Shown here: positions 1 through 8,613 of the stretch, in pieces
Layout: each line of letters begins with the position of its first letter
Position numbering within the stretch: the stretch's first letter is position 1
DNA from: Candidatus Kapaibacterium sp.
GTDB lineage: Bacteria; Bacteroidota; Ignavibacteria; Kapaibacteriales; HRBIN21
Assembly: GCA_025059875.1 (NCBI GenBank)
Contig: JANXCT010000002.1
Span: forward strand, 403,180 to 467,179
Direction: 5' to 3'
DNA: 64,000 bases
Position numbers and translations under genes: made by a program
Notes under the pieces: model-generated
The model's database searches: none
Told to the model about the DNA's origin: nothing
Seen by the model: the letters and a program-made list of their open reading frames with translations, nothing else

Positions 1-57
1 CCGATCGATCAGCCTTTATATGGCATGCTTAAGCCCTGTGGCAAGTGGAGTACTGCA

Positions 58-65
58 TATATTTG
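58..65 (+). promoter_or_regulatory. Bacteroidota-type -7 promoter element (TATATTTG)
   Basis: The octamer TATATTTG exactly matches the Bacteroidota -7 consensus TAnnTTTG. It lies about 57 bases upstream of the ATG at 123 and is the only recognisable promoter ahead of the 123-7222 gene run. The -33 element is weak: TGTG at 37-40 instead of TTTG. Identical or near-identical octamers precede several other transcription units in this window, which supports the call. Confidence 0.45.
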
Positions 66-122
66 TGGGTTGTCTGTCTACAGTAAGTGCGACTGCGCTG
101 TCTCACACCGAATGAGCTACGG

Positions 123-488
123 ATGCGCACCCTGAGTCTTGGAGCTATGACAGCTTTCCTGTTATGCCTGAGCGTCTCTCACCTCGTTGCTCACGACGGC
201 TGCGCCCAACAGGCCAAAGCTTCCTGCTGTCGAGCAAAAGCCACAAAACAAGTCGAGCAGCAAGAAGCGACGCCAGAACGGGCTGCAGTGCCAACAACGG
301 TTGCTGACCGAGAGCAAGGGACAGCGGACAAAGAGGGATGTTGTCGCAAAAGTTCATCTGCAGCAAAAACGGCAGCAAAGTTTGATTCCTGCCATGACGA
401 CGAAGCAACTCAGGCCCAGGATGGCTGCTGCAGCACCCGATCTACAACGGAAGAAGGCCCTTCCTCCAGCGAGGAAGCCCCACAGTAA
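123..488 (+). CDS. small secreted cysteine-rich protein, function unknown
   Basis: A protein of about 121 residues with a clear signal peptide (MRTLSLGAMTAFLLCLS, ending near HLVAHDG). The mature part is hydrophilic, rich in Ala, Gln, Glu, Lys and Ser, and carries three adjacent cysteine pairs (ASCC, EGCC, DGCC) plus single cysteines, spaced roughly evenly. An in-frame ATG at 87 would add 12 residues, but the start at 123 gives a proper signal peptide. It stops 28 bases before the GldM-like gene on the same strand and is probably cotranscribed with it. I do not recognise a family. Paired cysteines suggest disulfides or metal binding in the periplasm, but that is inference. The composition is unlike ordinary globular proteins, so a spurious ORF is possible; the promoter and signal peptide argue against that. 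Confidence 0.55.
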   Translation: MRTLSLGAMTAFLLCLSVSHLVAHDGCAQQAKASCCRAKATKQVEQQEATPERAAVPTTVADREQGTADKEGCCRKSSSAAKTAAKFDSCHDDEATQAQDGCCSTRSTTEEGPSSSEEAPQ

Positions 489-516
489 CACGGTTGGACC
501 GTTCTAAGGAGCTCTC

Positions 517-2709
517 ATGGCGCGTGGTGGTGGTGCCGGCAAAGTCTACTTCGTGCTCTACTTAGCCGTAGTCCTGGAGCTACTCCTCATCATCGTGGAG
601 CGGGATGAAGCTGAGGAGCACCTGCTGAAGAAGCAGAAGGAGTCCATGAGAATTGTACAGAGCATCCTGTCACAGCTCCAGGTCGGGACAGGGACGGAAG
701 GCATCAGCACACGTCCAAAGGACGAGATTACGATTGCCGAAAGTTATCTCCAGGCAGCAGGAGGTCCACAGATTCGCCAGGACCGCTACTACGAGGTTGA
801 GGTCGGGGTCACCGACATCAGTGGCATGGGAGCAACCGAAGGCATGGAGCCAGCGGAGGCGAAGAAGCGACTGGAAACTCTGATGCGCTTAGCAAATGTC
901 CAGGAGCTCGACTACCAAATCTTCTACCATCCTAGTCCTAATCCCCAACAGCCACCCTCATTCCCTCCCGATGATACCCTTCGTCGCCTCCGCTGGGAGA
1001 CCTTCGTGGAAGGTCAGCCGATTGGTCCAGAGGTGGAAGGTTCTCCATGGCGGCTACTCGTGATGAGACGCCTGGAGCTAGACCTATCCGCTATGCGCGA
1101 CTATCAAACGCCTATCTACAAAGCTTACACCATCGCCATCGGGGATATCCGGCGCTTTGCTCCACCAGATGCGGTTGCCAAAGACAGTATCTACTGGTAC
1201 GACCACAAGCGAACGCTGGAGCGCGCCCAGCAGAACGGTGGACGTATCAAGAAGCGTGTCTTTGCTGTTCGGTTCCAACCACCCGCGCAACCTGGTTGGT
1301 ACAAACTCCGCTTCGCCTCCCGGACGAACCGTATCCTCGGTATCCAGGCCGAGCAGCCGCTGGAGCTTGGCGGCGAGGAGACCGTCAACATTGGCACAGT
1401 ACAGATCAAAGTCAAAGACCTACAGCTCGTCAAACGCGAGTTGGAGTATGAGCTAGATGCTTATAATCCGCCGTTAGCCGATGACCTCATCAGCGGACGC
1501 ATAGATGCTGAAGGATTCCTCAATGGCCTTGCGGCCTCGATAGAGTACGTACGCCGCGAGTTTCCAGAGAAAGCCCCTGAAATCGCCAACAAGTTGGAGC
1601 TCTATGGGTACATTGCACGGCTGCTCGCCCCAGGGCAATCCGCCGGCTTCGAACAGAATCGGTCCAGCATTGCGATCGATATCCGTGTCATCAAGCCTGC
1701 CGTTCCACCACCAGCAGATCCCAAGGTCTTCTTGACTCAGGAGGAGTTCTACTCGTTCGACAAAGCCCAGCGCACCGTTATTCCCTTTACAGCAGGCCCC
1801 ATAAACCCCGGAGGTAGACCACCGACAGTTACGATCCAACCGCCCCTCTCCTTCCGACTCGTAGACCTGGGACCTGAGTTGGTCGCAGGAGGTCCTACCG
1901 CTGGGGGTGGAACGAACCATAAGTTTGAGCTCCAAATCAACGAGCCAATAGCAAGCGGAGAGTACACCATCCGGATTACCCACACGAACATAGCAGGGAA
2001 GCAAACGACTTCAGAAGCTCGCTTGGTTGTCTTTCCAAGCCGCCTCAACAATGCCCAGGACATAGACGCTGCCCTCCAGAACAACCTCTTCTATGGCTAC
2101 ACTTTTCAGGTCACTGCTGATCCTAGCTCAGGTGGGAAGATCCCAGCAGCCCAGTTCCGCACGAGCATTCAACTCGGAGCTGACCAGCAACCTGCCGCTC
2201 CAGGATTGCAGGCTGAACGAGACATTCCTGCAGTTGCAACGACAGTCAACGTGCGGGTCACGTGGCAAAATCCATATACTGGCGAAGTCGTAACCCTCTA
2301 CGAAGGGAGTGGGACTCCACAGCAGCGAGCTCCACGCTTCTCAGTTAGCGACCTGAAGATTGACCCTACGATTGACCCACGCAATCCGGAGCTCCTCGTT
2401 ACCGGCATCACAATCCTGCCACCTTTCGTAGACATCCAGCGGCTGGCAACTCCGGAGGATATCCGAGACGTTCGGGTCCAGATTACGCGGGCCGACATCC
2501 CTAATTACAAGCCTTCGGCCACGATTAACCGCGTGGGGGCCAATACTTATGAGGTACGGATCCGTTTGGACGGTCCACTTCCCCTACGCCGAGGCCGAGT
2601 AGATGGGACAGTCTCGCTCCTGGTCACCGCAAAGGTCCGGAACCCCATCAATGGAGCTGAATCCCGTGAAGGACGCGTAGCTATCCCGAATATCCCGATC
2701 GCGTATTGA
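517..2709 (+). CDS. GldM-like single-pass inner-membrane protein with periplasmic beta domains
   Basis: 730 residues. A short cytoplasmic N-terminus (MARGGGAGK) is followed by one hydrophobic helix at about residues 10-28 that contains a buried Glu (VVLELLLIIVE), then a charged coiled segment to about residue 55. The rest is periplasmic and beta-rich, with Ig-like stretches in the last 350 residues. This is the architecture of GldM/PorM, the T9SS subunit whose helix packs inside the GldL ring and whose periplasmic domains reach the outer membrane. It is longer than typical GldM (about 510-530 residues) and primary sequence similarity is not obvious to me, so the assignment rests on architecture and context: two barrel proteins and a VWA-OmpA protein follow at 34, 15 and 69 bases. 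An AAGGAG Shine-Dalgarno sits upstream. Alternative: an unrelated anchored adhesin-like periplasmic protein. Confidence 0.6.
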   Translation: MARGGGAGKVYFVLYLAVVLELLLIIVERDEAEEHLLKKQKESMRIVQSILSQLQVGTGTEGISTRPKDEITIAESYLQAAGGPQIRQDRYYEVEVGVTDISGMGATEGMEPAEAKKRLETLMRLANVQELDYQIFYHPSPNPQQPPSFPPDDTLRRLRWETFVEGQPIGPEVEGSPWRLLVMRRLELDLSAMRDYQTPIYKAYTIAIGDIRRFAPPDAVAKDSIYWYDHKRTLERAQQNGGRIKKRVFAVRFQPPAQPGWYKLRFASRTNRILGIQAEQPLELGGEETVNIGTVQIKVKDLQLVKRELEYELDAYNPPLADDLISGRIDAEGFLNGLAASIEYVRREFPEKAPEIANKLELYGYIARLLAPGQSAGFEQNRSSIAIDIRVIKPAVPPPADPKVFLTQEEFYSFDKAQRTVIPFTAGPINPGGRPPTVTIQPPLSFRLVDLGPELVAGGPTAGGGTNHKFELQINEPIASGEYTIRITHTNIAGKQTTSEARLVVFPSRLNNAQDIDAALQNNLFYGYTFQVTADPSSGGKIPAAQFRTSIQLGADQQPAAPGLQAERDIPAVATTVNVRVTWQNPYTGEVVTLYEGSGTPQQRAPRFSVSDLKIDPTIDPRNPELLVTGITILPPFVDIQRLATPEDIRDVRVQITRADIPNYKPSATINRVGANTYEVRIRLDGPLPLRRGRVDGTVSLLVTAKVRNPINGAESREGRVAIPNIPIAY

Positions 2710-2743
2710 TTGATCACATGTCAGAATACGAGTGCTGATAGCG

Positions 2744-4411
2744 ATGCAACGAATAGCCCAGAAACTGCTTGTAGCAACTAGCTTTTATCTCTTCCTCTCC
2801 TGGGGAGTGGGGACCTATGCGCAGGATGCTGAACTTCGGGCCATCCTGCGCAAGTTTAAAAACTACCGCTACAGCACCATTTCCCTCTTCCGCTTAGAGG
2901 GACAGGTCTTTTCCGACGTCCAGGAGCTGCTCAACCCAATGCCGAAGGCTCCCCAAGTTGTAGCTAATCTCCAGTCTACGAATCCCTCCCTCTACCAGCA
3001 AATTCAAGACCGAGTGATGCTAGAGGGGTGTGCGGCTGAAGTCCAAGAGGTCTTACGGAAGCTACGTGAAGAAGATGGAGTTCCCCCAGGCATAGTAAAC
3101 CGTGCAGAGACGATTGAGGCCGTCAAGTATGCCGTTCAAGTGATGCAGAACAACTGTAATGCCTTCAAGAGTGCTTTCGTCGTCACCACCCGCTTCCGCC
3201 CAGGGGAACCTTTCAGCATTATTGCTCTCATCAAGACCCGTGATCGCTCACGCACTATCGCCCGCGATCTCCGAAGCATCCAGGACGCCGATATTCTACT
3301 GTTCTCCGACCTGCGTCGGATCGCTGCACCTCCTACATCACCATCACCGACACTGTACGACTACCTAGCCAATGCCATTATCCAGGGCGCCGTAGAAAAT
3401 GTCACCCTAGAAGCTCAGGGTATCGGTGACGAAACAACCCAGTTTGCTCCCCCGACGTTTGGTAATGCCGAGCCTGTTCCGGAAGACGATATCCAAACCT
3501 ACCTGCGAATCTCAGAAGGCCAGCCCTCAGCTTACAGCCATCCTAATGAACTGACTATGAGCTTTCCTGACCTCCTCCGCTACCGGTACTACGCTGTCCG
3601 AGCTGAAGAGGTGGGAACAGCCGAAAGTACTGAGGATACCGTCCGGATCTACAATCTCCATCTGCCCCACTTAGGAGTCGAGTTTCGACACGGATTAGAA
3701 GAGCTTAACTACCCGTCAGTATGGTCCCAACGAGTAACTCTCAATGCCCTTTGGAGCAGTGCTCGACTAGGGGTCATCCTACCAATGAAGGGATGGGGTG
3801 AGCTCTCCTCTAAGATCGGCCCTAAACCTCGCTTGACTCACGCCGGTTGGGGCCTCTATGGAACGGTGGATTTCCCAATCAAGCTCCTCTACGATGGCGG
3901 AGTCTTCCACGCCTCTGCCTCGTATGTCTTCGGGGATGCCAAAGCATCAGGTCGGCCTATTTGGAATCCCGAGCTCCAGAGAACCTCGGACTTCTTGATC
4001 CGCTACCATGTTCAGCTCCAGTATTCCTTTGCGATTGCCGTAGACAAAAATTACTTCTTCCGCTTCCGGCTAGGGGGAACTGTCTATGGGGCAGAGACTT
4101 GGGTGGAGCGCGAGGACACAACAGAAGATCGGGAGATTATCCGCCGCTTCCGAAGGGCAAGCAACGAGACGATTGGCGGTATCAGCGGCGGGGTTGATTT
4201 CCTTTCCACCGGAATCCAGACTCCGTATGGCTTTGCTCTCAATTACTTCGACGGGACACTCCTTGGTACCTTGTGGCTGCAAATCCCCGTTACCCGAGGC
4301 CTGTCGCTGCGCTTTGACGGGCGTGTCTTCACATGCCTCCTGCGCGATCCTCGGCTTTGGGAAGAGCGAGTCCTCTTCTTCCCTTCTGCACGTGTCGTGT
4401 TGAACTTCTGA
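2744..4411 (+). CDS. outer-membrane beta-barrel protein with N-terminal periplasmic domain (first of two)
   Basis: About 555 residues. ATG 2744 is preferred over GTG 2732 because it gives a compact signal peptide (MQRIAQKLLVATSFYLFLSW, cleavage near TYAQD). Residues 25-270 are largely helical and polar and probably periplasmic. From about 290 onward the sequence alternates hydrophobic and polar residues with many aromatics, typical of beta strands, and it ends in a hydrophobic strand closing with VVLNF, a usual outer-membrane-protein C-terminus. The next gene has the same plan, so the two may be distant paralogues. In T9SS the barrel PorP/SprF sits beside the GldM/PorM complex, so a related role is possible, but no family was recognised. 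It lies 34 bases after the GldM-like gene. Confidence 0.6.
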   Translation: MQRIAQKLLVATSFYLFLSWGVGTYAQDAELRAILRKFKNYRYSTISLFRLEGQVFSDVQELLNPMPKAPQVVANLQSTNPSLYQQIQDRVMLEGCAAEVQEVLRKLREEDGVPPGIVNRAETIEAVKYAVQVMQNNCNAFKSAFVVTTRFRPGEPFSIIALIKTRDRSRTIARDLRSIQDADILLFSDLRRIAAPPTSPSPTLYDYLANAIIQGAVENVTLEAQGIGDETTQFAPPTFGNAEPVPEDDIQTYLRISEGQPSAYSHPNELTMSFPDLLRYRYYAVRAEEVGTAESTEDTVRIYNLHLPHLGVEFRHGLEELNYPSVWSQRVTLNALWSSARLGVILPMKGWGELSSKIGPKPRLTHAGWGLYGTVDFPIKLLYDGGVFHASASYVFGDAKASGRPIWNPELQRTSDFLIRYHVQLQYSFAIAVDKNYFFRFRLGGTVYGAETWVEREDTTEDREIIRRFRRASNETIGGISGGVDFLSTGIQTPYGFALNYFDGTLLGTLWLQIPVTRGLSLRFDGRVFTCLLRDPRLWEERVLFFPSARVVLNF

Positions 4412-4426
4412 GCTGACCTAGCGACT

Positions 4427-5839
4427 ATGTATCGACTACTCTTGCTCGCTTCCGGACTCGTCGCTTCAGTAGCAATAGCACAACAGTCCACCACGCCCGC
4501 TGCCTCTAGTCCAGCACCGAACTACGACACTGCACTTGCGGCCCTGAAGACAATTGACCCCAATATCCTCCGCTATTTCCCACGGTGGCGGATCTGCGAG
4601 CCGAACTTGATGATTCAGATCCATCAAACTTTCCTGCTGCTGGGATACCCCGAGGAACAGCTGGACATGCAGCGGATCATCATCACTGCTGCTCCTACTC
4701 TCCGCAGTGGCAACGAGGAGTTTGAGATCCTAGTCATAGAGTGCGGAGCCGCAAAGATGGTCTCCTCGGAAATCGAGGCCAATATGCGGAGCTTAGGCTC
4801 ATTCTTAGCCGATCCACAGCGCCGATACTGCTATGAAGATATTCCGCCTACTGTTCCCCCAACCCCAGCGCAAGCAGAGGCGATCATCAACTTTACTATG
4901 CCTCCAGCAGCAGCACATGCCATCGCTATCTCTGCCTTTGAACAGAGCCTAAAGCTCGGCCGAAGTGGCTTTTGGCTCCGTGCGACATTAGGCGTAGACC
5001 ATATCGGCTACCACTTCTGGTCTGCCGGTATCGCCCACGTCCTACTCCAGCGTCCTCTCATTCGGAACACCGACCTCCAAACGCAGAAGTCTATCCCTCA
5101 TCTACTGGATGTCCAACTTGGTATCGGGTACCGCATCACCGGAGGGTTAGACCCAAACTTCCTTGGAGGCTTCATTCCTACCCGAAAACTCAATACCGAT
5201 GGTGGTGGTCAGCTCCTTGCCGGAGTCGATTTCTATCTCCCCTTCCATCCCGCCGCAGGTACCAGCCTACACCTCGGCCTTCCGCTGCGAGATATCGACC
5301 CGACAGAAACCATCAATCTTAACTCCTACGCTATCCTCCCCGTGGGGGCTAACCGTGAACCGCTGCGGGCTGACGACCCCTCTTGGCACATCGCGACAGA
5401 TAGTGTCGTCCCACTCCTCCGGTCTTACGGCCGATGGACAGTTTTCTACAACTGGTGGCTAACCTCGAGACACCCAGATCACTTCTTCCGCATTGAGTTG
5501 GGTGTTTGCTACGCCGAAATCCAAGAAGCCGCTCTACGGTACAATCCTGATCAGAGCATCTCTTTGGTGCGCGATGGAGTAACAGGGCTCCGGCTCTACA
5601 AACCTCAACAGCTCGGGGATTGGCTCTACGCACGGTTGGAGTACCGCAACCAGAGCAACTTCCCGTTCGGGATTGCCTTGCAGTACTCCAACCAAATCCT
5701 GCTCGGGAGAGCTTACGTACCCATTGTCGGACGCTGGTTGTACGTTGAAGGAAAGTACTCCGCCCCTCTGCGGCCGCTCCGTCCATTCGAGAGGCGTCAC
5801 TTCTTCGTCCTCTCGCCCCTGTTTCGGATCGTAATGTAA
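4427..5839 (+). CDS. outer-membrane beta-barrel protein with N-terminal periplasmic domain (second of two)
   Basis: 470 residues with a signal peptide (MYRLLLLASGLVASVAIAQ). Residues 35-160 form a polar domain of mixed helix and strand; from about 180 to the end the sequence has alternating strands with aromatic girdles and finishes in FFVLSPLFRIVM, a barrel-type terminal strand. Order, size and layout parallel the preceding protein. It begins 15 bases after that gene, so cotranscription is very likely. No catalytic motif is visible. The neighbouring GldM-like and VWA-OmpA proteins suggest a trans-envelope assembly in which this is an outer-membrane part. Function is unknown beyond localisation. 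Confidence 0.6.
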   Translation: MYRLLLLASGLVASVAIAQQSTTPAASSPAPNYDTALAALKTIDPNILRYFPRWRICEPNLMIQIHQTFLLLGYPEEQLDMQRIIITAAPTLRSGNEEFEILVIECGAAKMVSSEIEANMRSLGSFLADPQRRYCYEDIPPTVPPTPAQAEAIINFTMPPAAAHAIAISAFEQSLKLGRSGFWLRATLGVDHIGYHFWSAGIAHVLLQRPLIRNTDLQTQKSIPHLLDVQLGIGYRITGGLDPNFLGGFIPTRKLNTDGGGQLLAGVDFYLPFHPAAGTSLHLGLPLRDIDPTETINLNSYAILPVGANREPLRADDPSWHIATDSVVPLLRSYGRWTVFYNWWLTSRHPDHFFRIELGVCYAEIQEAALRYNPDQSISLVRDGVTGLRLYKPQQLGDWLYARLEYRNQSNFPFGIALQYSNQILLGRAYVPIVGRWLYVEGKYSAPLRPLRPFERRHFFVLSPLFRIVM

Positions 5840-5908
5840 CGAGCTGCCCCCACCACGGCATGGCAGTCTCTCTACTGTGACTGAGCTACAAGACCCTAAG
5901 GGGAGCCA

Positions 5909-7222
5909 ATGAGAGCTGGATATGCAAGCCTCGTGCTTGCCGGTGCCTTGGGCACGCTGATGGCTCTCCCACAGGAACTCCCCGACACTGCTTCCCTCCA
6001 GCGCCGACTCTTAGAACAGGCCCAAATTCAACCTCAGCGCCCAACATTTCAACTCCGGCTACACAACGTGGACATTACGCAGTTCCCGTTGGTCAACTTG
6101 ATTGTCGAAGTTCTTGGAGAAGAACCCGACACCCTGCTACCCGAAGATTTCATCATCGTGGAGAACAACCGAAGCTACCCTGTGCTGGCTACTAGCCGTC
6201 TCTCGCCTCAACGTCGCGTCCCGATAGACTTTGTATTTGTGGTGGATGTCACCGGCACTATGCAGGCTTACATTAAGGGAGTTCGGGATAACATCCTTCG
6301 CTTTACGCAGACGCTACTGTTGCACGGCATTGATTACCGACTAGCGTTGATCTTGTTCTCCGACATTATCGAACAGGTATACCCTTTCACGGAGGATGCC
6401 AAGGAATTCATCGGATGGATCGCCCGCATTTGGGCGAGTGGTGGAATGGATGAGAAGGAAAATGCACTCGAAGCCTTGGCTGAAGCTTCCAGAATGCCCT
6501 TCCGGCCGGCAGCAAATCGAGTAGCGGTTCTCATCACAGATGCCCCTTACCACCAGCAGGGCGAGCGCGGGCACGGACGTACGAACTTCACTACAGAGTC
6601 AATCATTGAACTCCTGCGCAGCCACCAGCTCCGCGTCTTCTGTATCACCCGCCCAGAGCTGAAGGAGTATAGGCAGATTGCTGATGCAACGCGCGGCTCT
6701 GTGTACGATATCCAGCTGCCATTTTCAAGGATCCTAGATCGCTACGCGGCTGAACTGACCAACCTTTGGGTACTGACCTACCGAACGGGTGAAGACATTC
6801 CCCTTGACTCCATACGCGTGGCTATTCTGGACCGCGAACGTCGGCAACTGGTTCGGCAAGTCATCCCAATCGTAGCGATCGGGCGGAAGTTCATTTTAGA
6901 GCACCTCCTCTTTGGGATCAATAGTGCAGAACTCCCCGACACGGTACCCGAGCTAGAGACAATCGCACGTTTCCTCAAACGCCGTCCAGAGGTTGTGATC
7001 CGGATAGAGGGACATACTGACAATCGCGGCAGTCCAGCCCACAACCGCCGTCTATCCCTCCAGCGGGCGGAGAGCGTCCGCCGGTACTTACTCCGACGTG
7101 GAGTGTCGGAACGTCAACTCCTCATTGCAGGATTCGGCTCTACCCGACCCATCGCCGACAACGAGACAGAGTTCGGGCGCAGTCTGAACCGACGCGTGGA
7201 GATCGTCATCGTTCGGAAGTAA
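5909..7222 (+). CDS. secreted VWA-domain protein with C-terminal OmpA peptidoglycan-binding domain
   Basis: 437 residues with an N-terminal signal-like segment. A von Willebrand A domain spans about residues 105-285; its metal site is DVTGT at residues 113-117 (the usual DxSxS with threonines). The last 110 residues are an OmpA-type domain, recognisable from the GHTDNRGS motif near residue 368 and the later LNRRVEIVI. OmpA domains bind peptidoglycan, and VWA domains mediate metal-dependent protein contacts, so this protein probably anchors the neighbouring barrel complex to the wall. In T9SS, PorE is an OmpA-domain protein beside the PorM/PorP machinery, a tempting parallel but inference. Last gene of the run; its end overlaps mreD on the other strand by 17 bases. 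Confidence 0.75.
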   Translation: MRAGYASLVLAGALGTLMALPQELPDTASLQRRLLEQAQIQPQRPTFQLRLHNVDITQFPLVNLIVEVLGEEPDTLLPEDFIIVENNRSYPVLATSRLSPQRRVPIDFVFVVDVTGTMQAYIKGVRDNILRFTQTLLLHGIDYRLALILFSDIIEQVYPFTEDAKEFIGWIARIWASGGMDEKENALEALAEASRMPFRPAANRVAVLITDAPYHQQGERGHGRTNFTTESIIELLRSHQLRVFCITRPELKEYRQIADATRGSVYDIQLPFSRILDRYAAELTNLWVLTYRTGEDIPLDSIRVAILDRERRQLVRQVIPIVAIGRKFILEHLLFGINSAELPDTVPELETIARFLKRRPEVVIRIEGHTDNRGSPAHNRRLSLQRAESVRRYLLRRGVSERQLLIAGFGSTRPIADNETEFGRSLNRRVEIVIVRK

Positions 7223-7736
7223 ACCTCCTCCGAACAAGCTGCCAACAGAGTAAGGCAAGAACCGCAACTACCGCTGTATATCCCGTAGTGGCCGCTGCAT
7301 ACTTCAGGACAAACTCCGTTACTGGCACCTCCAATGGATGGACAAAGAGAGCGAAGTACAGTAGGTTGTGAAGGACGCACACTAGCAGCAGAATTCCCAT
7401 TAGACGGAGTAGATCCACTGTGGCTAGCCACCCAGGATCCTCCGGATGTGCAAAGAGACCACCAACAAACCCCGCTACCGTCTTGGCAAAAGCATGGAGT
7501 CCTAACTGTCCCTGCATTGCCCAGTCTAGCAGGAGCCCACATCCAAAGCCTGCAATCATTCCGGCTATCTGCCCTTCCCGCAGAGCAATCCACACCGTTA
7601 GCACTAAAAGCACGTCAGGAACAATCCCTGCAACGGCAATCCACGGGAGTACCACTACGTGAAGGACAGCCGCCCCGAGAGCGACGACACTATAGCTTAC
7701 CACACGCGACCATGCCCGTGCACCTAGCAGCACCAT
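7206..7736 (-). CDS. mreD: rod shape-determining protein MreD
   Basis: 176 residues, almost entirely hydrophobic with five to six predicted membrane helices, as expected for MreD, the small inner-membrane partner of MreC and the MreB elongasome. The helix pattern and the segment with AGFGCGLLLDW are family-like. It follows mreC with a 7-base gap, the canonical order. mreB is not in the window; the gene upstream of mreC is hbd. The 3' end overlaps the convergent VWA-OmpA gene. Confidence 0.85.
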   Translation of the reverse strand: MVLLGARAWSRVVSYSVVALGAAVLHVVVLPWIAVAGIVPDVLLVLTVWIALREGQIAGMIAGFGCGLLLDWAMQGQLGLHAFAKTVAGFVGGLFAHPEDPGWLATVDLLRLMGILLLVCVLHNLLYFALFVHPLEVPVTEFVLKYAAATTGYTAVVAVLALLCWQLVRRRFTSER

Positions 7737-7743
7737 AACCGGT

Positions 7744-8595
7744 TCACGGCTCCCGCTCTGGACGGAGGAGCCGCTCCTCTAACGCTCGCCGCTCAGGATT
7801 GGGGCGATGGAGGAGTACGGCTACAGTCTGGAGGCTCTGATACGCTACGGCTGGTACAACACGAATCCGGTAGAAAGGGGTCGTCGGATCGCGTGTCACT
7901 TCCTGGACAGTGCCAACAGGGATTCCGGGTGGGAAACGGTCACTAGAAGCCGAGGTCACAACTCTCTCGCCTGCCTGAACCGACACAGATGTTGGGATGT
8001 ACTCCAGAGCGAACTCCCCTACGACACCCTTCCACGCCAGAATCCCTTCAGCAGAGGACGATTCGAGCCTTACAGCTACCCGAACTCCTCGGTTATCCAG
8101 CAGCTCCACTACGGCAAAGTGTGGACTAACTGCTTGGACTCTTCCGACTAGCCCCGCTGGAGCAACTACTGGCATAGCTGGACGAAGACCGTCGGAAGAC
8201 CCTTTATCCAAGATGGCGTACGACCGCAGTTGACCGACCGTCAATCCTACTACACGGGCGAAGACAAGAGGGTAGGATAGCCGCTGCCGTAGCTCCGAAA
8301 GCTGCTGGAATTGCTTGTTCTCAGCTACCGCTTGCCGGAGACTGATAGTCTCTAGCAGCAGCGCAGTGTTGAGTCGTGCGAGGAGCTCATTCTCTCGGCG
8401 CAGTGCTGCAGGATTCGGGATTGCCCCAATGAGCCCCTGCACCACGCCAAGGACCCCAACTGTGAAGGTCGTGAGTCCTGGGATAGCTGTCGGCTGCCCT
8501 AACTGCATCAACCCCACACACAGCAGCAGCAGTGCAGCTAGAATCACATACTGCCGGAAGCGCACGAAGAAGGCAGCTATCCGCTGCAGCAGCAT
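7744..8595 (-). CDS. mreC: rod shape-determining protein MreC
   Basis: 283 residues. An N-terminal membrane helix at about 14-30 is followed by a second hydrophobic stretch, a coiled coil at about 65-105 and the periplasmic double beta-barrel domain, with typical segments such as DKGSSDGLRPAMPV, GLVGRV and NRGVRVAVR. MreC is the periplasmic scaffold linking MreB to the wall-synthesis enzymes. The length is normal. It lies 18 bases after hbd and 7 bases before mreD, so all three are likely cotranscribed from the promoter upstream of hbd. Confidence 0.9.
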   Translation of the reverse strand: MLLQRIAAFFVRFRQYVILAALLLLCVGLMQLGQPTAIPGLTTFTVGVLGVVQGLIGAIPNPAALRRENELLARLNTALLLETISLRQAVAENKQFQQLSELRQRLSYPLVFARVVGLTVGQLRSYAILDKGSSDGLRPAMPVVAPAGLVGRVQAVSPHFAVVELLDNRGVRVAVRLESSSAEGILAWKGVVGEFALEYIPTSVSVQAGERVVTSASSDRFPPGIPVGTVQEVTRDPTTPFYRIRVVPAVAYQSLQTVAVLLHRPNPERRALEERLLRPEREP

Positions 8596-8613
8596 TCTGG
8601 AGGCCTTACCGCC

